DNA of 64,000 bases from Laetiporus sulphureus 93-53 (GCF_001632365.1 NW_024468566.1:1-64000), one strand, 5' to 3'. Numbered from the stretch's first letter, positions 13,982 to 30,069 are shown. Made by a program: numbers and translations. Notes: a model not told the origin generated them from the letters alone.

Positions 13982-14503
13982 ATGGCCCCAAAGTCGAAAG
14001 CGACAAAGCAGGGAGATGCAGCGAGCCTCATTTACCCTCCATTTCTCTACCTAGGTCCCCGCACGTCCAGCTCAGCCGCATTTATCACCGCTCATGGCAT
14101 CACGCACGTCCTTAGCATCGGCTCTACCCCGACAGCGAAGGTGGCGTCCGTCTCGTACCACCGTCTGCCGCTGACAGACAGCCCAACCGCATCCATCGAC
14201 AAGATTATCGGGCTGGCGAGCGCCGTCATCGACTCAGCGAGAGCGGGCAAAATCCTCGTGCATTGCTCGGCGGCGGTATCCCGCTCGCCGACGGTCGTCG
14301 CTGCGTATTTGATGACAAGGTGTGGGCTGTCGCTGAAGGACGCGCTGGGATTGATTGTCAAGGCGAGGCCGGCTGTGTGTCCGAATGAGGGATTCTTGTC
14401 GCAGCTGAAGGAGCTCGAGATGGAGCTTCGTGGAGAATGCTCGCTGGACGTGGATATATTGCCTGGCAAGAAGGAAGATCGATTGGCTCTGTTTAACTCA
14501 TGA
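13982..14503 (+). CDS. Small dual-specificity protein phosphatase
   Basis: Intronless 173-aa atypical DSP. The P-loop signature HCSAAVSRSPTVVAAYLM gives the catalytic Cys and Arg (HCx5RS). Upstream are FLYLGPRTSSS and ITHVLSIG, the usual DSP entry strands, and DxP-like DSPTASIDK, the general-acid loop region. Downstream ARPAVCPNEGFLSQL matches the family helix NxxFxxQL. The first ATG in the frame is at 13982. The substrate (phosphotyrosine/serine proteins or a non-protein substrate) cannot be told from sequence. No targeting or docking domains are present beyond a basic N-terminus. Confidence 0.92.
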   Translation: MAPKSKATKQGDAASLIYPPFLYLGPRTSSSAAFITAHGITHVLSIGSTPTAKVASVSYHRLPLTDSPTASIDKIIGLASAVIDSARAGKILVHCSAAVSRSPTVVAAYLMTRCGLSLKDALGLIVKARPAVCPNEGFLSQLKELEMELRGECSLDVDILPGKKEDRLALFNS

Positions 14504-15793
14504 GGTCCTACGGGCACCGCAGGCCGTATCTCTCTAGACGGTGAGATTTACGCTGGTACTGGATGTCGTGGACGCTGATACGGCTTAGTCTCCCTGCAGA
14601 TTGCTCGCACAAGTTGATCCGACATATCCCGCGGGCGACAGACCACGGTCCGGGAGCATACCACCAGGAACGATGCCCTGCCGTGAATGAAGGTTTCGAG
14701 CCGCACCTCTACACCAACTACGGACGTCCGCTGAACGTCACCAACCGTCCAGTTGCATTCCAACACGTCGAGACATTAGGGATATCGCACAGAACGCGGG
14801 CGGCGACCGGAACGCTCAAACGACGGGATGGCGAGTCGCCGTTCTTTGATCGAATATGGCTACCGGCTTCACATTGTCGTTTTCTGGTGTTATACTGGGA
14901 AAATAACACCGTTGATGGTGACAGCTCTACTAGCAAATGATAACGGGCACAAACGGGAAGAGCCCGGAAGTCGTGAGTCAATGTTGACAGCAAACGTTTC
15001 CCTGTGGTCTCCTCATTGTGACAAATACTCTTCTTATCGGTGACATTTAGAAATAGCGGTTGAGATCAACAAAGTGGACTATGATATCAATCATGCAAAC
15101 AGGGACTTGGACGGACCTCCAGTTGTCAATATGCCCTGAAGATAGCCGTATCAGTGGGAAGCAGATGGTGATGAGAAATGGACAGGTTTGACATGGGGTG
15201 GGAATGTGCAGGAGCTAGGTCCTGGGGGCAGTGTAACAGGACTCAGGCACGATAATAGGCGGTGATGCTGCTTCAATCTGAGCAAATGTCGGCGCACGGC
15301 GCTCAGTTCTAGTTCAGTTAATGCTGCATGAATGGCAGAAATAACAAGGCACGTTCAGTAAGGATGCATATATAGAGAACGAATTTGCTTCAGTTTTGAT
15401 CACTGCATCGGGCCTACAAAAGATCTAAGATTTACAGCAGATGTTGGCGCTTAACATTCAACTGCACAGTTGACTATTGGCGAGGCAGGGCTCATCTCAT
15501 CGTCGCGGGAGGAACCAGGTTAGCTTGTTCCTTGCAGCCGCTCACCTCGTCATTGCGCGATGGATCTGGTTGCCGCCTGACAGCGCGATGGCCGCAACCG
15601 CAGAACGCCTAGGACGATGGCGATGAAACGCCGCAACATCGTGTATATCATCAATCAGTGCCCGGTCCCGCGGATGATAGCGTTTTCGTCTCTTCTCTCC
15701 TGCCACCCTTCAAGGGGCCGTCGGCCTCGTCTCTTGCAGCAATTTCGCCAAGTTGGCCGTCTTCTTTCCTCCATCCAGCTTCCAACATAAGCT
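14504..15793. other. Intergenic, no supported gene
   Basis: About 1.3 kb between the phosphatase and the membrane-protein gene. An open frame near 14563-14940 lacks an ATG at its start and any domain resemblance. Confidence 0.5.
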
Positions 15794-17531
15794 ATGGCGG
15801 TCCGCGGCAGATCGTTCGTCCTCTGTCTGCTCGCCCTGCAGGCCTGCGTCTTGCGATGCTGCGCCTGGCAGCCACCGTATCACGCGTTTCAGTGGACGTT
15901 CGGCAACAACGTCAGTGGGTCGGGTCCTATTCGGTGCTCGTGTGTGCCAAGGCTGATGGATATGGTCTACTGTGTCCGGTGACGTGAATAGTATCTCGAG
16001 ACTGAGCTCGAGGAATGCCAGAACATGACCATCGTCGTCGAGTCGCTGTCGAGCAACTCGTCGGAGCTGGGTGTGCCGCCGTACTATCTCATTGCATTCG
16101 AGCTGGGAGGTGTCCCGACGACGCGCATGGTCGGGCCTGATGCCTCAAAGCTCTATTGGCAGGTTGGCCATCGAGAAGGTGCGCCTTATGCCTGTCAAGT
16201 TCGAGCCGACAGTTGATGGATTGATATGGTAATGCTTTACAGGATCGATGCTGATGCTAACAATGGTCGACTCGAATCACAGCACTGGGGGCGTTTCTCC
16301 GACTCTGTACAATGTGACAGGTATCTCAAGCTCCCTATCTCACCTATATTGTCAACTGAGACTGGCCCGCTACCATAGCCGGCAGCAACAGCTCTTGCCT
16401 TCCTTCTTCTTCATCTTCCACCGACATCGCGCGCATCACACCAAATCTCACTTCGTCTCTTTCTACCTGCGAACCCTGGGGCCTCACAATAACCAACGGG
16501 ACGAAACCGTATACAATGGTATTGGCAGCTTTGGACTCACCCATAATGACGAATGCGACGATGGGCAATGATGACGATGTCTTTACGTACATCGATCGCG
16601 CGAATCCTGACGGTCAACTGTTAGGTAACGTTTCGTTTGGCCTTTTGATGGAGCTGAAAGCTGACTGTTGCATCCTGCAGCTGCTGTAGTGGATGCGTGA
16701 GCCTACTCTCTTTTCCACTTGTCTACGAGCTAAGCCGTTTGCAGCAACGGCCAATGGGGCTACGCAACTTCTACCATCAACACGGTCGGCTCGACAAATA
16801 ACGACTGCGTCGGGCTGATCTCCACCTCACAAACACAAGCTCAAATTGCTGCGGAGGCAGCCGCTCGCGAGCGAGCTGCCGAAGAAGCTGCCAAGCGTCG
16901 CCGTGAAGATACAATCATTGGCGTCGTCATCGGCGTCGGCGGCGCATTGATCCTCATGCTCACTGGCGCTTGGTTGTACAGGCGACGGCAGCTGGCCATA
17001 GCACGCGGGATCTGGGACGGCCAGGACACGCGCGCGACAGGATGGGTACCAGATCCAGACATGGGCCCGCCGTCCGTGCGATCGTACAAGCACGTCAAGA
17101 ACTACTCTACCGACTCGGCCACAACCGCCACAACCAGCATCCTCCTACTTTCGCGCACGCCGCCATACGAAGAGCAGCAGGCAGAGAACAGGGTGCTTGA
17201 GCGGTCGCCGACGACGCCCGCGCTGCCCCTGCCACTTGCATCGCCCAACTCGCGGCGGAACCGTAAGCAGCAAGAGGCCTCGTCGAGCACGTCGGACGCG
17301 TTTGGGGCGCCACAGCTGCCGAACCTCGCGTTCTCCCAGCTGTCGATGCCGATGCTACGCTCGCCGCAGGGACAGACGTACACCTCGCTGGAGATGAGCG
17401 ACTCGGACGCCCAGCCGGACATCATCATTCAGCACCGCGATGGCGGGGTCGTGCAGGAGCTTCCGCCGCCGTACAAAGATTACTATCGAGGTACGAGCTC
17501 GGGCACTGGCACTGGTTCTGGTTCGAGGTAG
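15794..17531 (+). CDS. Single-pass membrane protein with N-glycosylated ectodomain
   Basis: Function unknown. Model join(15794..15910, 15992..16178, 16243..16320, 16379..16624, 16681..16696, 16745..17531) gives 476 aa, all phases consistent. An N-terminal signal peptide (SFVLCLLALQACVL) precedes a roughly 250-residue ectodomain with several N-x-S/T sites. It repeats the pattern of short beta-like segments seen in fungal secreted/anchored proteins (TMVDSNHSTGGVSP). A charged linker rich in Ala/Glu/Arg leads to one transmembrane helix (IIGVVIGVGGALILMLTGAW), then an Arg-rich stop-transfer signal. The cytoplasmic tail of about 190 residues is Ser/Pro-rich and carries two PPY-like motifs (TPPYEE, LPPPYKDYY). 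The topology resembles sensor-like type I proteins of Agaricomycetes. Exon 5 is only 16 nt. Confidence 0.8.
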
Positions 17532-22055
<4,524 letters not shown>

Positions 22056-22298
22056 AGGCATCGTGGTCGGAAGTAGTTCTCGCGAGACGGTACGGTAACA
22101 GAAGTTTGTATCATTATTGTTCCATACGTATTGAAATCCTTGGCTCTTGTGTAATGAAGAAGGAATACTTGTGCGCTCCTCTAAGTTTGCTGTAATGATA
22201 CAATATGATTGTTGTCTATTACTAGTACTTTTACACGGTGTGAACGGCGAGGATGGTAGTGTCACTTCAGTGAGTACTACATAGACGCGCCGCGCGAC

Positions 22299-22746
22299 TG
22301 TGATGGATCTCAAGAACTCCCGGGTCCGCTCTCGCCTATCCCGTCAGGGATCTTTAGCTTAAGTGGAGGAGTAAAGACCAACTCGAAACTGAGGGGTAGG
22401 CCTCAGCTCGAGCGGGTATATATACAGGAGGGGCCAGACCCCTGGTACCGGGTGTAAGACCCTGCGTACCCCAGGTTACTAATAATACATCATTATGGCG
22501 TGCTATGGCGTGCTCAGGCCTAGTGGAGTCCGTCTAAGTCTAGGAGTGTCTATGTAGTCCAGGCCTATGATGTCACTTATGACGTAGGGTCACGTGACTG
22601 ATGCATGTCCGAGGGTTGTCCGGGTGGCGTGGGTATACTAGGATATACACGTGGAGGCGTAGTGGTACACTCTATATAGGGTAACTTAGGTGGATAAATA
22701 ATGGTCCGTGGGCGCTTGAGACTTGTGGCGCGGAAAAACCATGACA
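22299..22746 (-). repeat. 3' LTR of the dUTPase-bearing Ty3/gypsy element
   Basis: 448 bp, identical to the other LTR except at position 22742. The polypurine tract abuts its inner edge. Confidence 0.95.
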
Positions 22747-22760
22747 GTACCCCCCCTCCA
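22747..22760 (-). other. Polypurine tract
   Basis: Sense strand reads TGGAGGGGGGGTAC immediately before the 3' LTR, the expected place for the plus-strand primer of reverse transcription. Confidence 0.8.
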
Positions 22761-22773
22761 GGCCGAAGTGTCC

Positions 22774-25700
22774 TCACGAGGCTTGAATTCTAATCGTAGA
22801 TGCGTGGGTGTACTGCTTGTAGTTCCATTTAGTTTTGGGTATCGGTGTCCGAATTCGCTCCGGGTCATATGTGGTATAATTGGAGACGTCTTCTTCCCTC
22901 ACCAGGGTATCTTTGAAACGCATACGTTGCCAGGGTATTGGCGCATCGTCGAGGTAGTAGTAGCCGTGAGTGCGCTCCGGGCACTGAACCTTTCCTTCCT
23001 CTACGATCCACTGGGCGTTGACGGGGTATACAAATAGATGGTTACGCGACTTGGGGGTTCCAACGAACAGGACCGTGTGAATATAGTGGTCTGGGTTTGC
23101 TAGCCAAATGCAAACGATGTCGAACTTCTCGGGCAGCCCTATTTCGAGTCCTATAGGGGTATCGAGGGGTACGTGAAGTACAACATGGGCTTGGAACTTG
23201 CGTTTGTACCATCGTATCATTTTGTGATCCCAGTAGATCTTTTCCTTCCACTCTTCTTCTTCCTCTTCCGTCATCTTTCCTCCCTTACTGTCAGGTTCAT
23301 CGTCGCTTGCTTCGTCTTCTTGGGCGCAGATCTTTTGACCACCGGGTATAGTGAGGAGATTAGGCGGTTTGGGCACCTTGAGATGTAATTTATGGAAGTT
23401 ATTAAGTAGTAGGATGTAATCCTTGGCTATTGTAGAGCGGGGTATCCAGGTGTTCTCGGTGTCGTCCTTCCCTTTCCATTTGACCAGGTATAATAGTCCA
23501 GTCTTGGACTTTTTACTGTCGAGGATTTGGCTAATGGTAGGGGATTCGCCTTCCGGAACGGGTATAGTAGTATCGTCCTTTTGTACACTAAATTGCGCGG
23601 GGTGGTAGGGTATTAATAGGGATTCGTGAAAGACGGGGTGTATATGACGCCAAGCAGTTGGTAGCTTGAGTCTGAATGCCGACTTCCCGACCTTTTCTAC
23701 TATACTAAATGGTCCGTAACGTTTATCGTCCAGCTTCTTGCTCGGTCGAGTAGTTGTAATATTAGTTCCTTCTAATAGTACCAGATCACCCTTGGTATAG
23801 GCCGCATGGTCTGGGTATTTGCCATCATGGTACTTTTTCATTATACCTTTTGCTTTGGTAAGGTGATTAGTTGCGTCCTTGGAAAGTTCCTCCATCTCTT
23901 TCGTCCATTCTTCGGCCGATTGGTTACGGGGTTCTTTCCTGGTTTCGACTCCCGTGTAGGGATGGTATCCGTGCGTAAGGTAAAATGGGGTATAGCCGGT
24001 GCTTGCTTGTCTATGGTTTCGGTATGCGAACATAGCGAGGGGTATCTTGGAAGGCCAGTCGTCCTGTCTATAGGAAGTATATATCCTCAGGTAGGTTTCT
24101 ATTTCCTGGTTCATCCGTTCAGTCTGCCCATCCGTCTGAGGGTGGTAGGCAGTAGAAGGATTTCCCTGGATGCCCAACTGTTGGTATACATCCTTAGTAA
24201 ACGAGGATACGAACTGTGGTCCCCTGTCGGACCATATCCTTTCTGCTAGTCCGTGTGCTGACATTACATGCTTAATATACAAGTTTGCATAGTCCTTCGA
24301 GTTAATCGACTCCGTGCAGGGTATGGCGATGAAGTCTTTCGACTTCAAGTCTACAAATACAAGGATGGAGTCGTACCCGTCTACAGTTGGTAGTTTTACA
24401 ATAAGGTCCGTGGAGATGTACTGCCAGTTATGATCTGGAACTGGGTTTGGCTCTAATGGTGCTGATCGATGTTGGCGGTTAGGTTTGGCCTTTTGACAGG
24501 TCCCACAACCTTTCACATACGCCGTAACATCCTTGATCATTTCCGGCCACCAGTACGATCGCTTGATTAGTTCCATGGTCCTTTCTATTCCTGGGTGTCC
24601 CATGAATGCGGCATCGTGGTGGGACTGTATCACTTTGCCGATTATTTCTTGGTTATTTGGAATTATGAGAATTTCACCCCTCCTCCAGAGTGTGCCGTCC
24701 TCGGCTGACTCGAGCTCTTTTTGAGGCAAAGTTTTCCATAATAAATATTCGGATGAATGTATGGCGCAGAGATCGCGGATAGCGTCCGTCCCCACAACTT
24801 TGGTACTTCGGAACAACTCGGCAGGTAATACGACCTGATTATCCAAGTGATCCATACCGTCGTCATAGTCTGGTCGTCTGCTAAGAGCATCCGCTGCACT
24901 GTTTTTCTTGCCTGGGATATGATGGAGTTCGAAGTCGTATTCTGCGAGGAAGGACATCCATCGTGCTTGGCGGGGGTTGATTTTCTGAGGTTTCCTAAAA
25001 TATGTCAGATTAAGGTGATCAGTGAAGATCTGTACAGTATGTTTAGCATGTATTAAGTAGTGTCGCCATTGCTCTAGACAATCTACAATAGCGAGAAGTT
25101 CTCTATCGTACACTTGATAGTTCTTCTCAGCGTCTTTGAACGACCTACTGTAATATGATACTGGTACCCAAAGATTATCTTGCTTCTGCATGAGAACTGC
25201 CCCAAGGGCGAATTGTGAAGCATCTACTTCTACCATAAATGGGTCCTCGTCCGTAGGTATGTGTACAATTGGGGCCGATGTAAGGAGGTCCTTGAGACCT
25301 TGGAAGGCACTCCTTTCAGTGTCCGTCCATTCCCATTCTCGGTTGCCCATAAGGTCCGTAAGAGGCTTGGCCAAGGAGCCGAAGCCCTTCACGAAACGTC
25401 TATAATAGTTACAAAATCCGAGGAACTGTTGAACGTCCTTCTTGGACCTGGGTTCTGGCCATTCTGCAATGCCAGCAACCTTTGCAGGGTCCATGCGAAG
25501 TTTCCCATGGCCAATGATGTGACCTAGGTACTCGGTTTCTTCAACATGGAACTCGCACTTTTCAGGTTTACACGTCAACTTGTGTTCCCAGAGTATTTCA
25601 AGTACTTGTTTTACAACCTGGCGATGTTCCTCCATGTCCTTGGTGAATATTAGGATATCGTCCAGATATACCATAACTTTTCCAGTGAGGATTAGATCGT

Positions 25701-26461
25701 GAAAGATATCATTCATCATCATTTGGAACGTCGATGGTGAATTAGTGAGTCCGAAGAACATCACTAGAGGTTCGAATAGACCTCGGTTCGTGACGAACAC
25801 GGCCTTTTCCTCATCCCCTTCCTTGATCCTTATGTTATTATAGCCCCACCGGATGTCGAGCTTAGAGTAGTACCGGGCTCCCTTAAGCCGGTCGAATAAA
25901 TCATTGATCAGAGGGAGCGGGTATTTATTTTTCTTCGTTACTTCATTGAGCCGTCTATAGTCCTGTACCGGCCTTAACTTGCCATCCTTTTTCTTGACAA
26001 AGAAGAAGGGGGCGCCCCAGGGGGATTTAGACTGTCGTATGCGGCCAGTCTTAAGGTTTTCTTCGAGGAATATATCCAGAGCTTCTTGTTCTTTTACGCT
26101 CATTGGATATACCTTTCCACAGAAGGGTTTCGCGCCATCTACTAATTCTATGGCATGATCCCATACTCTGCGTTCTGGTAGCTGATCGAATTCAGCTTCC
26201 TCGAAGACTTCCTTGTAATCCCAGTATTCTTCTGGAACAACCTCTTGCATGCTCTTGGCTTTAGTACTTTTGCCTTGAGCGATGGTCAGGTCGGTGGCCT
26301 TGGTGGCTCGTACGTTTTCGTATTCGGAGAATTGTTTCCGAATGTAGTCACTGTCCAATGCCAACACCTTGTCCCCATCTTCCAACTTAAGCTCCCCGCA
26401 GTTACAACGCGTGAAGCGAAGCGTGCGTTTAGCCCAGTCAATGTCAGGGTTGTGATCTTCT
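22774..26461 (-). CDS. Ty3/gypsy Pol: end of protease, RT, RNase H, integrase, chromodomain
   Basis: One long frame of about 1228 codons following the in-frame stop. Order: RT (FFVKKKDGKLRPVQDYR, YLDDILIF catalytic Asp pair); RNase H (VEVDAS, DRELLAIVD, FTDHLNL, AADALSRR); integrase with HHCC zinc finger (GHPGIERT, CGTCQKAK); catalytic DDE (ISTDLIV, SDRGPQFV, RMNQEIE); GPY/F module (RYGPFSIVEKVG); chromodomain (SQILDSKK, YLVKWKGKDDTENTWIP). These catalytic residues are all present. After the chromodomain comes an unusual tail of about 190 residues with an acidic linker and a hydrophobic, aromatic-rich block (FDIVCIWLANPDHYIHTVLF) that I cannot assign. The chromodomain is expected to guide insertion through chromatin marks. 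No ATG opens the frame, so it would be made as a fusion in an intact copy. Confidence 0.93.
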
Positions 26462-26527
26462 AATCAATCGAACCCAAGGAACATGTCGTGGTCCGAAAGG
26501 GTAGTCACATTGAACGATCGGCGCTCT

Positions 26528-27893
26528 CTATGGCCTTGGATAACTATGTCTAGTGATACATAATGGGTCATATCGCCATCTCGGTTGGGGGTCCCATCTC
26601 CCATCCGCGTTGAATACTCGGAGTGGTCGATCGAATGGTATCTTAGGTATCTGAAACTTAGATACAAATTGTTCGTCGATACAACATCCGGTACAACCTG
26701 AATCCAGAAGGGCTTTGGTGGGTATATTCCTATCCCCAACTTCTATTGTTACGGGTATATCGATCTGGCGATGTCGTCGTACTGCTCGAACGTTGAATTG
26801 TCCTCGCAGCTTAGTACCGGTCGATTCGAAGCCAGCAGTCCCTCTTGCTGTTTCTGCTATTTCCGTTACGACTTCGGTGATTGGGGTATTGTTTCGTTCC
26901 AAGATTAGCTGGGCGACTCGGTCCCCATACTCAATCTGGAACGGGGTATCAAGGGTATTGATTAGGAGTATTTTGACCCGACCGACATAGTCTGAGTCTA
27001 CTACTCCGGCTCCTACATCTATTCCATGTTTTACAGCCAAACCTGAGCGTGGAGCGATGCGTCCGTAGCATCCGCTGGGTATCATCAACTTCAGGCCGGT
27101 ATCTACGAGGAGACGGGAATGTCCGGGAATGATCACTTCCTCCGCTGAATGCAGATCGTACCCTGCTGCGCCTTCTGTTTGACAGGTTGGTACGATGGCT
27201 TGCGGGTGGTCTAAAAATACACGCAAAGTGGTTTTCTGTGCCTTCTTCTTCGGTGTACGCCTTGCCGATGTCGAAGCTTCCACTCGCAGACTATCCTGAA
27301 CTGAAGAAATGTTAGAAATTGAGCTATTCACGGAATTAAGCACCGATGCTTCTTGATCCGGCCGAGCTCGATCAGGCACCGCTAAGGTCTCGTCATCCCG
27401 AGACCCCGTTTTTGCTCCTACTACTGTTACATTAAAGTGGGCACCACTACTTGTACCCATATTGTCCGGCGTAGTGCTAGAAGTACAGTTGAGAGTGGAA
27501 AGAATAGAAAATCGAGATCCACTAGGGAGTGGTGGTGTGCTGTCGTCTGCATCAGGGGTACTGAATTTTCTCTTTCCTGAGCTTAGACCCTCCTGCCCAC
27601 ATCCCTCCAGGGTGTTTTCAGGTACGGCTTGATGGCGCTTCTCAGGCTTTGCCTCCACCACCATCAGCTCGACTCTCCCTGGGGACCTACCTTTTGGTGA
27701 CCCGTCTAAACCATGGTCCTTCTCAGGTCTCGCGACCTCCGTAACCATGGAATGGCCGTTAATGGTCAGGGGTGACCCGTGTAAACCAGGGCGCTTCTCA
27801 GGCTTTTGGGCCTCCACCACCGAGGAATGCACGTTACTGGTCGGGGAAACAGAAATGTCCGATTCGAGTCGAGAGTCCTGCAAGACTTGCGTA
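26528..27893 (-). CDS. Retrotransposon dUTPase plus start of aspartic protease
   Basis: Frame shifted relative to gag and without its own ATG near the start, so presumably expressed by frameshifting. A Ser/Pro-rich spacer of about 200 residues precedes a dUTPase domain. Motif 1 is AAGYDLHSAEE; motif 2 APRSGLA; motif 3 GIDVGAGVVDSDYVGR; motif 4 YGDRVAQLI; motif 5 RGTAGFESTG, where families usually have GFGSTG. It would hydrolyse dUTP to dUMP, limiting uracil in reverse transcripts. Immediately after is the retropepsin core ALLDSGCTG (active Asp). The frame then derails at a 7-bp tandem duplication (TCCCATC twice on the plus strand, 26592-26605). The rest of the protease lies in the neighbouring frame (26464-26600), ending at a TGA where the family has Trp. 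Confidence 0.88.
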
Positions 27894-27894
27894 C

Positions 27895-30030
27895 TTAAGC
27901 CTTGCCGAATTGAAAACCCGCCTGGTTGAGCAGAGCGGGGTTGGCCACAATGGCCGCCTTAAATGCTCGTACGGCCTCAGTTTCTTCTACCGTACTGGCC
28001 CGAGCTGCAGGCTGGGCATCCTTTTTGCGCCAGCACTGCGCCTTCCCGTCGTAGTAATGGGTGTGCCATATATCCGTGCACGACCCCTTCTCTGACCTTT
28101 CCTTTCCGCATGTACCACACTTCCGGTGCTTGTCGTGTTCATTTTCGACGCCTACCATTTCCTTGTGTGGCACCGCCTTTCCTGCCTCATCGACGTTTTT
28201 GATGGGCGCCCTTCCCGTTGTCCTGACTGCGTTTGCCGTTACCGTTGTAGAACCTTCTTCTTGGTGGACTTGGCGGGTTTTGGAGTCCTTGGCTTTCCCC
28301 TTGCCCTTTCGGTCCTCAAAGGTGGATGCCCACTGCTGCTGTTGTTGGAGGTCTAGCCGGGCCGCAACCTGTTTCCACAGGCTGTAGCTGTTGACGTCTC
28401 GACTAATCCCTTCAGACGACCATACTCTGTCGCAGAGTTCTTTTCTCATGGCCGTCCTAAGCAGTTGGAGCAGCAGTTGCTCATCCTTGTACCCTGAGAC
28501 CTTGACCCAATGTTCCCATTCGGCTTTGAATTCCTCCCAAGGCTTGTACCTTTGCTGCATGTTTCGCAGCATCCGTTGACCTTCTAGCTCCGGGTTTGCG
28601 GGGTAATACATTTTCTTGAAGTCCGCAATGAAGTCCTGGAGCGTGGCATACACCGGGGGACCTCCCATCATCCTTTCCAACAGGGAGGCCTTCCAGTGAT
28701 CGATTTGGGGTCCTCGAATATAAGACATTGCCCAGCGAATTTTACTTTGCTCGTCTTCGAACTCGCTGAGTTTCATGACGATGTAATTCATTACATCGAC
28801 AAGCCATGCCTTTGCCTTTGCCTTGGTGCCATCGAATGGCTCCGGGAGGTTGACCTTTGGTCCTCGGAATGATTTCCGGTGTACTTCGTCCGAGGATGCT
28901 GGTGGCGGAGCAGCGGAGCGTCGATCCCGATCTGGTGGAGGGACCGATTGCTCCGGTGGGAATGCGTAATGTGCTCCCGCCAACTCGTCGTCTTGGTCTC
29001 CCTCGTAGGAGTGTGCCGGGGACATTGGGGGCGTCTGCACCCTACCGGACGGCTGCTCAGGGTTTGCCTGGTGTGCCGGCTTGAGTCCGCTAGGGCCGGC
29101 GGGTCCGCTGACTCCCTTTACCCAATCCCGAATGTCCTGTTGTCCAGGATCCTGTCTCCTTTTGCCCTTATCGACCGGTTTCTTGGGCGATCGTATAGGA
29201 GAAGGTGGGGGCGGACGCCTCAGGGATTCCAGTATTTGGATGCGGGCTTCTTGGGTCTTGTTGATTTCTTCCAGACCCTTTGCCCTCTCTTCACTGGACC
29301 GGAGCGCCCTTTTGAAGTCTTCCAGCTCCTTTGTCAGTTTGTGAAGCTGGTTACCACGCTCCGTTGCTCCGGCCGTCTGCTCGCCGATCTGCCTCATGAG
29401 GCGATCTCGGGTTGCTTCGACCGCCAGGCGTCCTTCCCGTGCCTCCGTTAGTTCCCTCAGGGCTGTGTCGAGCCTGCCCCGCAGGCGATCGTAGTCCGCC
29501 TGGAGATGTTGGTAGGCTCGTCGCATATCGACAGGTTGAGTCCAAAATCCGGGGGTCTCCTCTGTCGGTGGGGGAAGTCCAGGTCGTGCCAGGTGATAAC
29601 TCTGCCTATTGTCGGGGAGCCTGTATCGCTCATATCCTGGCGGAGTTCCTGAAGCGTGGCTTGACCAGACGTAGTCCTGTCCCCTTGCCGCCCCTCCGTG
29701 TCTTGCTACCACATCTATTGGTTGCGTTCGATATCGCTGTCGATCTTCTTCAGAATGATCTCGAGCTCGGATATCGTACTCCCATTGATGAAAGCGTCTC
29801 CCTGTCCTTGGTTCGTTTGGGTACAGGACGGCGAATTCATCTGCCAGCCTTGCCGAAGGCCCTCTTCTTCTGGGGAGCGCTTCTAGCATTGCTGGTGTCA
29901 TGAAGTATCGAGGAGTGGGAGCGAGGATGTTGGTGTTATTGAATGATGACGGAGTGGATGCCCTAGGATCCGGACCTTCAGGATTCAAGTGTCCTTCTAC
30001 GGAATGTTCGGATTGTTCGAGTGCGGCCAT
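27895..30030 (-). CDS. Gag of the dUTPase-bearing Ty3/gypsy element
   Basis: 711 aa starting at ATG 30030 and ending TAA. The N-terminal third is Pro/Arg-rich. A coiled-coil stretch (LRGRLDTALRELTEAREG and following) covers about residues 170-270. The retrotransposon Gag core follows (FDGTKAKAKAWLVDVMNY, WAMSYIRGPQIDHW, MQQRYKPWEEFKAEWEHWV). Near the C-terminus there is a Cys/His cluster with spacing unlike the CCHC knuckle: KCGTCGKE, then SC, WHTHYYDG, AQC. It forms the capsid-like particle that packages the element RNA. Length and order fit chromovirus Gag, though at the long end. Confidence 0.88.
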   Translation of the reverse strand: MAALEQSEHSVEGHLNPEGPDPRASTPSSFNNTNILAPTPRYFMTPAMLEALPRRRGPSARLADEFAVLYPNEPRTGRRFHQWEYDIRARDHSEEDRQRYRTQPIDVVARHGGAARGQDYVWSSHASGTPPGYERYRLPDNRQSYHLARPGLPPPTEETPGFWTQPVDMRRAYQHLQADYDRLRGRLDTALRELTEAREGRLAVEATRDRLMRQIGEQTAGATERGNQLHKLTKELEDFKRALRSSEERAKGLEEINKTQEARIQILESLRRPPPPSPIRSPKKPVDKGKRRQDPGQQDIRDWVKGVSGPAGPSGLKPAHQANPEQPSGRVQTPPMSPAHSYEGDQDDELAGAHYAFPPEQSVPPPDRDRRSAAPPPASSDEVHRKSFRGPKVNLPEPFDGTKAKAKAWLVDVMNYIVMKLSEFEDEQSKIRWAMSYIRGPQIDHWKASLLERMMGGPPVYATLQDFIADFKKMYYPANPELEGQRMLRNMQQRYKPWEEFKAEWEHWVKVSGYKDEQLLLQLLRTAMRKELCDRVWSSEGISRDVNSYSLWKQVAARLDLQQQQQWASTFEDRKGKGKAKDSKTRQVHQEEGSTTVTANAVRTTGRAPIKNVDEAGKAVPHKEMVGVENEHDKHRKCGTCGKERSEKGSCTDIWHTHYYDGKAQCWRKKDAQPAARASTVEETEAVRAFKAAIVANPALLNQAGFQFGKA

Positions 30031-30069
30031 CTTCGGTGTTGGTACCTGGTCGGGGTTTTGACGACCTGT

